Shown here piece after piece: positions 39,702 through 48,182 of a DNA stretch of 56,202 nucleotides (positions are counted from its first letter, which is position 1; the number at the start of each line of letters is the position of its first letter). Source of the stretch: DATFYM01 sp035315065 (GTDB lineage: Bacteria > Acidobacteriota > Terriglobia > UBA7540). The notes beneath the pieces were generated by a model, which was not told the DNA's origin, did no database searches, and saw nothing but the letters and a program-made list of their open reading frames with translations. The position numbers and the translations under genes are program-made. The stretch spans positions 1-56,202 of the forward strand of contig DATFYM010000016.1 in the NCBI GenBank assembly GCA_035315065.1, read 5' to 3'.

Positions 39702-39748
39702 CAAGGGAACCTAATCTCCTCGCGGTGGCGAGCCGGGATGGCAGCACA

Positions 39749-41110
39749 TTAGAGCAGCCTCATCGCGACCGGGTCCCACTTCACCGCTTCGCCGCGCTCG
39801 TAACTGACATTGGTCAGCAGCGCCGCGCCGGCGGCGCGGAAGCCGAATACCGGGTCCTCCACCACCGGCTGGTGCGAGCGGACCGCGGCGAAGAAATTCT
39901 TCAAGTGGTCGTAGCTGTCGCTGTAGCGTTCCGGCGCCGCGTACCTTTCTTGCGCGCCGTAAGGTTCGCCGGTGGGATGACCGATGGGATACCTCTTCCG
40001 GTATTCCTCCAGGAATCGTTTCTGCATCGCCTGGCTCCAACTTCCGATGTTGTACCCGGGCTCCTTCTCGCGCGGCACGCGCGTGACAGTCACGCCGTCC
40101 CAGCCGATTTGAAGTGTGCCTTCCGACCCCGTAAACGTAAAGCCCTCGCTCTCGGAGCCTCCGCAGACGAAGTTCACGTGCAGGGAGAGGTTAAAGCCTT
40201 CCGGGTAGTCGAACAGCCCCAGCAGGACATCGGGAATGTCGCGGCCGTCCTTCCAGAAACGCAGCCCGCCGGTGCCGAGCGCGCGGGTGGGCCCGTTGGC
40301 GCCAGTCACGAAGTGGGTGCCGCTGAAGAGGTGTACGAAGAGGTCGCCGGCCACGCCGCTGCCGTAGGCCTTCCACTTGCGCCAAGAGAAGAAATGATCG
40401 GGGTTAAAGGGGATCTGCGGCGCCGTGCCCAGGAAGCGAGGCCAATCCATAGTTTCAGGCGACGCGTCGGGCGGAACCGAGTAGTCGAACGCGCCCACGG
40501 CGGAATTGCGATCCCACCAGGCGCTGATCATGTTGATCTGGCCGATGGCGCCGGATTGAAGCAGGTCCTTGGCCTTGCGATAGATCATCGAGCTGACGCG
40601 CTGGCTGCCCACCTGAAGAATCCGGTTCGTCTTGCGCGCGGCGGCGATGATCTCCGGGCCGTCGGAGTAAAGATGGATCATCGGCTTCTCGAGGTAGACG
40701 TCTTTCCCGGCGTTCATGGCATCCACGGCGGCCTGCTTGTGCCAGTGGTCGGGCGTCCCGATAATCACCGCGTCGACATCCGGGCGCGCCAGGATTTCCT
40801 TGTAATTGCGCGTGGTAAGGATATCGTCGCCCCAAAGTTCCTTCGCGTGCTCCAGCCGGCCGTTGTAGCAGTCGGCCACCGCCACCAGTTTCACGCCCGG
40901 CACCTCGACCGCAGTTCGCGTGTCGTACTGGCCTTGACCACCCGCGCCGATCAGCGCGATCTGGAGGTGGTCGTTGGCAGAGGGCGGCTTTTCCGGCTCG
41001 CCCTGCGCCTGGGCCAGCAGGTGTGTGGTCGTGCCGCCGGCCACGAAGCTTGACACGGTGAAAATGGTTCCACTCTTCAAAAAATCCCTGCGTTTGAGTC
41101 CGTTGGCCAT
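39749..41110 (-). CDS. Gfo/Idh/MocA-family oxidoreductase, Tat-exported
   Basis: The 453-residue protein starts with a twin-arginine signal (KRRDFLKSGTIFTVSSFVAGG). The NAD(P)-binding Rossmann segment is QIALIGAGGQGQYDTRTA and the family Lys motif is VYLEKPMIHLYSDG. HWHKQAAVDAMNAGK fits too. Such exported oxidoreductases are common in Planctomycetes and Acidobacteriota and act on sugars or polyols. The isomerase-like gene upstream on the same strand suggests shared carbohydrate metabolism. Confidence 0.88.
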   Translation of the reverse strand: MANGLKRRDFLKSGTIFTVSSFVAGGTTTHLLAQAQGEPEKPPSANDHLQIALIGAGGQGQYDTRTAVEVPGVKLVAVADCYNGRLEHAKELWGDDILTTRNYKEILARPDVDAVIIGTPDHWHKQAAVDAMNAGKDVYLEKPMIHLYSDGPEIIAAARKTNRILQVGSQRVSSMIYRKAKDLLQSGAIGQINMISAWWDRNSAVGAFDYSVPPDASPETMDWPRFLGTAPQIPFNPDHFFSWRKWKAYGSGVAGDLFVHLFSGTHFVTGANGPTRALGTGGLRFWKDGRDIPDVLLGLFDYPEGFNLSLHVNFVCGGSESEGFTFTGSEGTLQIGWDGVTVTRVPREKEPGYNIGSWSQAMQKRFLEEYRKRYPIGHPTGEPYGAQERYAAPERYSDSYDHLKNFFAAVRSHQPVVEDPVFGFRAAGAALLTNVSYERGEAVKWDPVAMRLL

Positions 41111-41129
41111 TTGATCTCTCCTTCGAAGT

Positions 41130-41288
41130 TAGGGAGTACGGAGTAGGAGTAGGGAGTAAAGGGTGAAGGGTAAAGGTTTAGGGGGTAAAGGGTGAAGAGA
41201 AGAGTTCATTTCATCCTTTACCCTTCGCTCCCTGTTTTTCTACTCCCTACTCCCTACTCCCTATTCCCTACTCCCTATTCCCTATTCC
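41130..41288. repeat. Hairpin element, GGGAGTA and AAGGGTGAAGGGTAAAGG words
   Basis: The outer arms are GTTAGGGAGTACGGAGTAGG and AGTAGGGAGTAAAGGG against TACTCCCTACTCCC and CTATTCCC words. The inner arms are AAAGGGTGAAGGGTAAAGG and GGGGTAAAGGGTGAAG against CATCCTTTACCCTTCGC. The stop codon and last codons of the isomerase gene (41268-42350) lie in the right arm. Confidence 0.85.
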
Positions 41289-42350
41289 AAGCCTTCCCGG
41301 CATGTACATGCTCAAAAACCGGTGCGCCAGAATGAACCCGTCCTTGCGGGCTTGCGGGAAGTCGGGCTGATCGCTTCCGCCGGGCACATCCCAGAAATCG
41401 TCTTCGTGTTCCACGGCCATGCCGCCCGTGAATCCGACTTGCAGCAGCACGGTGAAAAACTTCGGCCAGTCGATCAACCCCTGACCCGGAATGCGATAGC
41501 GCCACCAACCTTGGCCGTGAATCCCGACCTTCTGCAAGACGGGTTGAGTAATCTCCGTGTCCTTCAGGTGAACGGCGTGGATGCGGTCGCTGAATTCCCA
41601 GGCGACTTGGATCGGGTCGATAAACTGCCTCACAAAGTGCGAGGGGTCGAATTCGAGGCCGAACCGCTTGTTGGGCACCAGCGCGAACAGTTTTTCCCAG
41701 ACGGAGGGCACGGTGGCGAAGTTCTCCGGGCAGGGGTAGTTCTCCGGCCCGAAGCGCATATCGAGCTTCTCGCAGACGGGCAGGTACTGCTCGTTGATGG
41801 CCTCGGCCAGTTCTTTCACCTGATCGTCCACAGAGGTGTCCTTATTGCCGCCAGTGAAGGTCCCCGTAAACTTGCACCCGAGGCGATGGCTGAACTCCAG
41901 TGCCCGAACAAACTTGGCGCGCGCCTCCTTGCGCTCAGCCGGGTCGTGGGCGATGTGGTTGTAGCCCCACATGCACTCGATGCTGATGATGCGGGTGCCC
42001 GCGTCACGCGCCGCCGCCAGGATCTGGTCGATCTGCGAGTCGGTCAGCTTGTCAGGATCGAAGGAGTCGTCCGAGGCGATCACCACCCCTTCGTAGCCCG
42101 TCTCGGCGGCGAACCTCAGCTTGGCCGGCGAGTATCGGGTGATAATCGCCAGCTTGGGAAATTTGCTCTCGGCAGGCGATTCGGGCGGAGTTCCAGCCCC
42201 AGTTCCAGTCGAAGCTCTAGCGCCAGTTCCAGACAGGCCGCCGGCGGATTCGCCGGGCGGCATCGCCAAACCGCGCGTTGCACCCAACGTGGCCGCGGAG
42301 GCCCCAGCGGCCTTGAGAAAATTACGGCGCCCTACGGTTGGTTTCTTCAT
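41268..42350 (-). CDS. Sugar phosphate isomerase/epimerase-like TIM barrel, Tat-exported
   Basis: The 360-residue protein has a twin-arginine signal (GRRNFLKAAGASAATLGA) and a low-complexity Thr/Gly/Ala stretch. A xylose-isomerase-like TIM barrel follows (GYEGVVIASDDSFDPDKL, RIISIECMWGYNHIAH, LEFDPSHFVRQFIDP, GGMAVEHEDDFWDVPGG) with likely metal-binding Glu and His. Its C-terminal residues (RLGIGNRE) come from the hairpin element downstream, so the natural C-terminus may have been replaced. It lies upstream of the Gfo/Idh/MocA gene, about 160 bases apart. Confidence 0.85.
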   Translation of the reverse strand: MKKPTVGRRNFLKAAGASAATLGATRGLAMPPGESAGGLSGTGARASTGTGAGTPPESPAESKFPKLAIITRYSPAKLRFAAETGYEGVVIASDDSFDPDKLTDSQIDQILAAARDAGTRIISIECMWGYNHIAHDPAERKEARAKFVRALEFSHRLGCKFTGTFTGGNKDTSVDDQVKELAEAINEQYLPVCEKLDMRFGPENYPCPENFATVPSVWEKLFALVPNKRFGLEFDPSHFVRQFIDPIQVAWEFSDRIHAVHLKDTEITQPVLQKVGIHGQGWWRYRIPGQGLIDWPKFFTVLLQVGFTGGMAVEHEDDFWDVPGGSDQPDFPQARKDGFILAHRFLSMYMPGRLGIGNRE

Positions 42351-42702
42351 CGATCACTCCCTCCGGTTTCGAAGGCCAAAGCATAGGCCAGCGAGGGCGG
42401 ACTGGCAATGGAAAAATAATACAAGACTCGATCGCGTGCGGTTGTGCAACAGAGAGAAGGAAAAATCTCGGAGGAATCGGCGGGAAAGCGCAGTTTCGGG
42501 CTTTGGCATTCTCCAACAGAAGTAATACTGACCTCTTCCCTAGTCCGGGGAAGCATCCGGCAGTGAGAACCCGAACAGACCTCGCATTTGGTGATGGCCA
42601 TCACTGACAACCTCGAGCTTCGCGTGATACAAGATAGCTTCGTATACCATGCTAGTCAGTGGAAATCGAAAGACGGAAATTCTCAGATAGAGGTGCTGTG
42701 TC
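42351..42702. other. Non-coding gap, AT-richer
   Basis: I see no gene, clear hairpin or promoter in these 352 bases. The composition shifts to a lower GC content than upstream, and this continues through the HopA1-like gene, suggesting a foreign segment beginning near here. Confidence 0.4.
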
Positions 42703-43695
42703 ATGTCGCTTTCTCCTTCCTTCGTTGGACCACAGAGTAAGTTTAGTATTGATTTGGGCAAGTTCCTCAGCGAAGTCTGGCAAAAGAAGGGTACGATTCT
42801 TGACTACGGACCAATTTACGACATGTATAAAGGTCCCGGTTCTGCGCCACGGTTCGACCCCAGCAAACTTCTCGATCTGAAGATCTTCTTGGGCGGGCTG
42901 AACATCCTTTGCAAATCGGAGGGGAAGAAGGTCGATATCCAAGAGCTGCCCGTCACTTTCGACACCGTAATCTCACTGGTCGTCAACGGGGTCGGAAATA
43001 AGGATCAAATCCTCAAGGCCTGCGGGAAGAATTGGACATATGATGATCTCCTGGCGGACCTCTGGGACGAGTTCTACCACGTGTTATCGGACAGCTTTGC
43101 CCCGGAGGGAGTCAAAAAGCGCGTGTACATCCATGTGGCTGCCCCTTTGGACCTCAACACAGTCAGGGTGATGCAGGTGCTGGTGCCGAGGCTCGATGTC
43201 GACAAGGGCTTTCAGGAGGTGAAGACCGTTGGTCCGGGTGGCACCACGCAACTGGACAGCATCGTGGCCTATTGCGACGACGACGACGCGGTCCAAAAAG
43301 TGTTGACGGCCCTGCGTGACGCCGGTCTCCAGTGCCTTAAGGAGGGGTTGCCGAAAATCGTTCAGCCTGTGCAAGGGCTCCAGGGCGTCGGCGTGGCCGA
43401 CGAGCCGCCGGACGTCCAGATCACGGGAAAATTCAATAAGGATGCATTCAAAAAAGGGATCACGAATCCTGAAGGGCACAGTTTCGGAACGTTCCTGGCC
43501 AAGTTGACATGGATGGCCCTGGAGGAGCCGAAAAAGACCAATAAGGCGAATGACTTTGTGGAAAATATGTTGCTGTTGTTTCAGATTTGCAAGATCGATC
43601 CAAAACAGCCTCACCTACATCCCCAGGCACAGGATCTGCAAATGCTGCAGGCGATGTGGACCTCTCGGGTTTCGAAGCTGCCTCGGTATAAGTGA
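42703..43695 (+). CDS. HopA1-like protein (type III effector family), function unknown
   Basis: The 330-residue protein has no signal peptide or membrane segment. Its central region resembles the HopA1 family: RVYIHVAAPLDLNTVRVMQV, DSIVAYCDDDDAVQKVLTAL, VQPVQGLQGVGVADEPPDVQ, then HSFGTFLAKLTWMAL and a late HLHPQ. HopA1 was first known as a Pseudomonas syringae effector; relatives occur in bacteria without type III secretion, some in lanthipeptide clusters. No peptide, kinase or secretion gene is nearby. Codon use is less GC-rich than the neighbours, which suggests transfer. Confidence 0.6.
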   Translation: MSLSPSFVGPQSKFSIDLGKFLSEVWQKKGTILDYGPIYDMYKGPGSAPRFDPSKLLDLKIFLGGLNILCKSEGKKVDIQELPVTFDTVISLVVNGVGNKDQILKACGKNWTYDDLLADLWDEFYHVLSDSFAPEGVKKRVYIHVAAPLDLNTVRVMQVLVPRLDVDKGFQEVKTVGPGGTTQLDSIVAYCDDDDAVQKVLTALRDAGLQCLKEGLPKIVQPVQGLQGVGVADEPPDVQITGKFNKDAFKKGITNPEGHSFGTFLAKLTWMALEEPKKTNKANDFVENMLLLFQICKIDPKQPHLHPQAQDLQMLQAMWTSRVSKLPRYK

Positions 43696-43919
43696 CTCCG
43701 CTTGGCAAAGCCTGATTCGTTGAAATGCAACGCCTGACTCCCCTCGAAAACCCGTTCGACGGTGTGTGATGCTGCTGACCGTCGTCGTCGCTCTGATCTT
43801 CCCCCTTCCCCGTTGGTAAACCACAAGAATCGTCCGCTGACAGCTTTTCCCTTGATTTCGGAGTTGACCTGATTCAATACTTTGGTCCCGTCCGCTTTCT
43901 TCAGTGCAGCCAGGGACAT
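43611..43919 (-). CDS. Doubtful small protein antisense to the HopA1-like 3' end
   Basis: ATG 43919 gives 102 residues starting MSLAALKKADGTKVLNQVNS, then SGRFLWFTNGEG. The first 45 residues read like a real protein, then become Arg-rich. A one-base deletion in the G run near that point would instead give EDQSDDDGQQHHTP, so a frameshift is possible. It overlaps the HopA1-like gene by 85 bases on the opposite strand. No family is recognised. Confidence 0.3.
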   Translation of the reverse strand: MSLAALKKADGTKVLNQVNSEIKGKAVSGRFLWFTNGEGGRSERRRRSAASHTVERVFEGSQALHFNESGFAKRSHLYRGSFETREVHIACSICRSCAWGCR

Positions 43920-43951
43920 CGCGGGACGAGCTTGATGAATAGGGAGATTGC

Positions 43952-45337
43952 ATGGTCTCAAAGGACGTCTCGGTAGTTCTGCTGTCTGTGGTTCTTGCCG
44001 CGTCCGCCGCCGCGGCTGCCCAACAGTCTTCTGCCAGCCAAGTTGCCGCCGGAGTCGATCAGGAACTGGCATCGCTGGTCGCCACCTACAAGACGCTCCA
44101 CGCCGCTCCCGAGCTCTCGCACTATGAGGCCAAGACCTCGGCCTTCGTGGCCGCGCAGCTTCGATCGATGGGCTACACCGTTACCGAACACGTTGGTAAG
44201 TACTCACAGCCGGAGTGGACCGGTTATGGCGTTGTGGCCGTGATGAAGGACGGCAGCGGCCCCACGGTGCTGGTGCGCACCGAGCTCGACGCGCTGCCGG
44301 TGGTGGAACGCACGGGCCTGCCCTATGCGAGCACCGTCCGGACCAAGAACGATGCGGGGAACGACGCCGGCGAAGAGGTAGGCGTGATGCACGCCTGCGG
44401 ACACGACATCCACATGACTTCGCTCCTGGGAACCGCGAAGATGCTGGCGGACCTGAAGGGCCAGTGGCACGGCACCTTGATGCTGATCGGCCAACCGGCG
44501 GAGGAGACCATCGACGGCGCCAAGGCCATGCTCGACGACGGGCTCTACACGCGGTTTCCCCGCCCGGACTACGCCGTGGCCCAGCACGATACGAATGCCA
44601 TTCCCGCCGGCAAGATTTGATACACGCCCGGTTACGCGCTAGCCGGCTCGACTTCCGTCGATATCATCATTCGCGGGATCGGAGGCCACGGCTCCGCGCC
44701 GCAGACCACCAAGGACCCGATCGTGGTAGCCGCGCAGGTGATCCTGGCGCTCCAGACCATCGTGAGCCGCGAGAATTCCCCCTTCGATCCGGCGGTGGTG
44801 ACGGTGGGCTCCATTCACGGCGGAACGCGGTACAACATCATCCCCGACGAAGTCCACCTCCAGCTTACTGTGCGCACCTACCGCGAAGAAGTACGCCAGC
44901 ACGTCCTCGCCTCGATTACGCGCATCACCCGCGGGATTGCGGCAGCAGCGGGGATTCCGGACGACCGCACGCCCATCGTCAAAGTGAGTGATACTGAACA
45001 GACGCCCGCGATGTACAACAACCCCGAGCTGACCGAGCGATTGGCGAAGGTTTTTCAGAGAACGCTGGGCGCCGAGAACGTGGTCGAGGCGCCGCCCATC
45101 ATGGCCAGCGAAGATTTCGGCCGCTTCGGCCTCGATGGACATCAGATTCCCACCTGCATGTTCTCGCTGGGCGCGGCGGACCCCGTGAAGCTGGCGGAAA
45201 GCGAGAAAACCGGAATTCCGCTGCCCTCGCTTCATTCCAGCCTGTTCGCGCCGGTGGCCGAGCCCACCATTCGGACGGGTGTGAGGGCCATGACGGCGGC
45301 GGTGTTGGAGTTGATGAGTGAGGGATTAAATCATTGA
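43952..45337 (+). pseudogene. M20D-type amidohydrolase with an internal TGA
   Basis: The N-terminal signal peptide (MVSKDVSVVLLSVVLAASAA) is followed by an M20 peptidase/amidohydrolase domain with metal motifs VMHACGHDIHM and LIGQPAEET. At 44618-44620 the frame hits TGA, then continues with YTPGYALAGSTSVDI and on to ASEDFGRF and a normal C-terminus at 45337. Relatives have Gly at the TGA position, so a GGA-to-TGA change is likely. Translated as written, only 222 residues form and the dimerisation domain is lost. Sequencing error or recent inactivation are the simplest explanations. Confidence 0.8.
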
Positions 45338-45417
45338 GCCATTGTTTCATTGAGTCATTGAAGCTAGGAAACAGTTCTTTCAATGGCGCAATGACTCAAT
45401 GGCTCAATGATTCAATT
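45328..45417. repeat. Hairpin element, CATTGAG heptamer family
   Basis: AATCATTGAGCCATTGTTTC and ATTGAGTCATTGAAG at the left are complemented by CAATGGCGCAATGACTC and AATGGCTCAATGATTC at the right. The stop codon of the amidohydrolase frame lies at its left edge. Confidence 0.8.
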
Positions 45418-45465
45418 CGTGGAATCGTCAATTCTTCTCTTCGTCGGTGGGCTGGAGGTTGGGTG

Positions 45466-48036
45466 ATGTCAATCATGCGGATTCGGATTCCTCTCCTGAT
45501 CGTGATGGCTGTCTTGCTGGCGCCTGGAATGTCGCTGAAGGCGGCGCCGGCAGCACGCGAGGCCGCGTCTCCCAGGCGCGAGCAGGATCAGACCGAGACA
45601 AAGCAGACTCCACAGTCAACTGGCGTGCCGAAACCGCTCCCCACGATCTTGGAGAAGACCGTCGGCCTGGAGAAACTAACAGGATACTTCCCACTCTACT
45701 GGGACGCCCGCAACGGGAAGATGTGGCTGGAGATCGACGAGTGGGATACCGAGTTCCTCTACATCGAATCGCTGCCGGCGGGGGTCGGCTCCAACGATAT
45801 CGGTCTCGATCGCGGGCAAGTGGGGTCGACGCGCGTAGTCAAGTTCGAACGCAGCGGGCCCAAGGTGCTTCTCCTCGAGTCCAACTACCGCTTTCGCGCG
45901 ATTTCGGATAGTCCGGACGAGCGCGAGTCGGTGAGTGAAGCGTTTGCCGAGTCTGCTCTGTGGGGTTTCAAGGTGGAGGCGGAAGAGGGAAGCCGCGTGC
46001 TGGTGGACGCCACCGATTTTTTCCTTCACGACGCCCACCACGTCGTCGCAACCTTGAGGCGCGCCAAGCAAGGCGACTATCACCTGGACGCTTCACGCTC
46101 CGCCTTCTATCTGCCGCGCACCAAGAGTTTTCCCAAGAATACGGAAGTCGAGGCCACGCTGACCTTCGCCGGCGAGAATCCGGGGCCGTGGGTGAACCAA
46201 GTGGTTCCCAGCCCGGATGCTACCACCGTGCGCGAGCATTTTTCTTTCGTCGAATTGCCGGGTCCGGGCTACAAGCCCCGCGCCTTCGATCCGCGCGCCG
46301 GCTATTTCGGCATCAGCTACATGGATTTTGCCACACCGATCAGCGAACGGATCAACAAGCGGTTCATCACCCGCCATCGGTTACAGAGGAAGGACTCGGC
46401 GGCGGCGCTCAGCGACCCGGTGGAGCCCATCGTCTACTACCTCGATCGCGGCGCGCCGGAGCCGATCCGCTCGGCGCTTTTGGAAGGCGCCCGCTGGTGG
46501 AATCAGGCCTTCGAGGCGGCGGGCTATCGGAATGCCTTCCAGGTGAAACTGCTGCCTGAGGGCGCCGACCCCATGGACGTGCGCTACAACCTCATCCAGT
46601 GGGTCCACCGCTCGACGCGCGGATGGTCCTACGGCGGCGGGGTGATTGATCCGCGCACCGGCGAGATGATCAAGGGGCTGGTGACGCTCGACTCGTCGCG
46701 CCTCCGCCAGGATTACCTGATCGCCGAGGGCCTGCTTGCCCCTTACGAAAAAGGCAAGCCGCCGTCGCCCCAGCTCGAAGCGCTGGCTCTGGCGCGCGTC
46801 CGGCAACTGGCGGCGCACGAAGTGGGACACACGCTCGGACTCGCGCACAACTTCGCCGCCAGCGCGGAGAGGTTCAACGCTTCCGTCATGGACTACCCCC
46901 AACCGCTGGTGAAGCTGCGCGACGACGGGTCGATTGACGTTTCCGGCGCCTATGGCACGGAAATCGGCGCGTGGGACAAGGTGTCCATCGCTTACGGCTA
47001 CCGGGATTTCCCGGCCGGTACAGACGAAAAAAAGGCCCTCGACGATATCCTCACGCAGGCCGCGAAGCAAGGGCTGTTCTTCATCTCCGATGCTGACGCG
47101 CGGCCGCAGTCGAGCGCCCACCCCACGGCCCACCTCTGGGATAACGGGCCCAACGCCATCGATGAGTTGGCGCGCGTGATGACGATTCGCGCCGCCGCCC
47201 TCAGCCATTTTTCCGAAAACAACATCCGGGAAGACGAGCCGCTCAGCAGCCTGGAAGAAGTGCTGGTACCGGTCTACTTGTTCCACCGTTACCAGGTTGA
47301 GGCGACGGCCAAGGTTCTGGGTGGGCTTGACTACCGTTACGCCGTTCGGGGCGACGGCCAACTCATCACCGGAATGATCCCTCCGGAGGAGCAACGGCGC
47401 GCGCTTGACGCGCTGCTCGGCACTTTGAAGCCCGAGGTCCTGGCTTTGCCGGATCGTGTACTGCAACTGATTCCGCCGCCGGCCGAGGGTTATCCGCGCA
47501 CGCAGGAGACCTTCCACGGCCGCACGGGGCTCACGTTCGACGCGCTGGCGCCGGCGGAGGCCGCGGCCAGCCTGACGGTGGGTCTGATTCTCAACCCCGA
47601 GCGGGCGACGCGCCTGGTGGAGCATCACGACCTGGATGGTCAATATCCAGGCTTGGGCGAGGTGATCGATAAGCTGGTTGACGCGACGTGGAAGCTAGTG
47701 CCTCCGCCCGGCTACCCTGGTGCGGTTCAACGCGTCGTGAACAACGTCGTGCTCTACGATCTGATGTCTCTCGCTGCTGACGAGAGCGCTTCGGTACAAA
47801 CCCGCGCACTGGCATCGCTGAAGGTCGATGAGTTGAAGAGTTGGCTGGTCGATCAGGTGAAGTCGGCCAGTGAAGAGGGCCGGCGCGCCGAGCTCATTTT
47901 TGCTGTTTCCGAGATTGAGCGGTTTCAGAAAGACCCGAAGCAAATGAACATGACGAAGCCGCCCGAGCCGCCTCCCGGCCAGCCCATCGGTGACTCGGAC
48001 TTTGATTGGTTGGGCGGCTGTTGCGCTTGGGAGTAG
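45466..48036 (+). CDS. Exported zinc-dependent metalloprotease (DUF5117/DUF5118 type)
   Basis: ATG 45466 follows GGAGG by 8 bases (856 residues). A signal peptide (IPLLIVMAVLLAPGMSLKA) precedes the DUF5118/DUF5117-like region. The zinc site is HEVGHTLGLAHN, an HExxHxxGxxH motif. The C-terminal region beyond about residue 560 matches the DUF4953 architecture. These proteins are secreted or periplasmic in Bacteroidetes and Acidobacteriota; substrates are unknown. It precedes an S9 peptidase on the same strand. Confidence 0.88.
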   Translation: MSIMRIRIPLLIVMAVLLAPGMSLKAAPAAREAASPRREQDQTETKQTPQSTGVPKPLPTILEKTVGLEKLTGYFPLYWDARNGKMWLEIDEWDTEFLYIESLPAGVGSNDIGLDRGQVGSTRVVKFERSGPKVLLLESNYRFRAISDSPDERESVSEAFAESALWGFKVEAEEGSRVLVDATDFFLHDAHHVVATLRRAKQGDYHLDASRSAFYLPRTKSFPKNTEVEATLTFAGENPGPWVNQVVPSPDATTVREHFSFVELPGPGYKPRAFDPRAGYFGISYMDFATPISERINKRFITRHRLQRKDSAAALSDPVEPIVYYLDRGAPEPIRSALLEGARWWNQAFEAAGYRNAFQVKLLPEGADPMDVRYNLIQWVHRSTRGWSYGGGVIDPRTGEMIKGLVTLDSSRLRQDYLIAEGLLAPYEKGKPPSPQLEALALARVRQLAAHEVGHTLGLAHNFAASAERFNASVMDYPQPLVKLRDDGSIDVSGAYGTEIGAWDKVSIAYGYRDFPAGTDEKKALDDILTQAAKQGLFFISDADARPQSSAHPTAHLWDNGPNAIDELARVMTIRAAALSHFSENNIREDEPLSSLEEVLVPVYLFHRYQVEATAKVLGGLDYRYAVRGDGQLITGMIPPEEQRRALDALLGTLKPEVLALPDRVLQLIPPPAEGYPRTQETFHGRTGLTFDALAPAEAAASLTVGLILNPERATRLVEHHDLDGQYPGLGEVIDKLVDATWKLVPPPGYPGAVQRVVNNVVLYDLMSLAADESASVQTRALASLKVDELKSWLVDQVKSASEEGRRAELIFAVSEIERFQKDPKQMNMTKPPEPPPGQPIGDSDFDWLGGCCAWE

Positions 48037-48055
48037 CACTGACTCTGGGTTGTGA

Positions 48056-48160
48056 AAGGTTCAACGCAGAGGCACAGAGACGCAGAGAAGAAGAGGAGCA
48101 AGGCGAGGCAGAGGGAGTACCGAGGTATTCCCCGACACCTTCCGTTCTTCTTTGTGTTTT
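48056..48160. repeat. Half-element of the CAGAGGCACAGAGACGC family
   Basis: AACGCAGAGGCACAGAGACG and GAAGAAGAGGAGCAAGGCG form a left arm. The expected right arm is reduced to TTCTTCTTTGTGTTTTCAA. It lies in the gap before the S9 peptidase gene and is partly decayed. Confidence 0.55.
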
Positions 48161-48182
48161 CAATTGGAAGGAGGAGGCGTCT

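Noticed and set aside
39725..41053. 442-residue open frame antisense to the Gfo/Idh/MocA gene
   Set aside because: Same reason: high GC leaves opposite frames open. The minus-strand protein has Tat and Rossmann motifs.
44618..44620. TGA in the amidohydrolase as a selenocysteine codon
   Set aside because: The position is normally Gly, not a catalytic Cys, and the following bases form no convincing SECIS-like stem. A nonsense change is simpler.
46381..47643. 420-residue open frame antisense to the metalloprotease gene
   Set aside because: Shadow frame without a recognisable domain; the plus strand encodes the HExxHxxGxxH protease.
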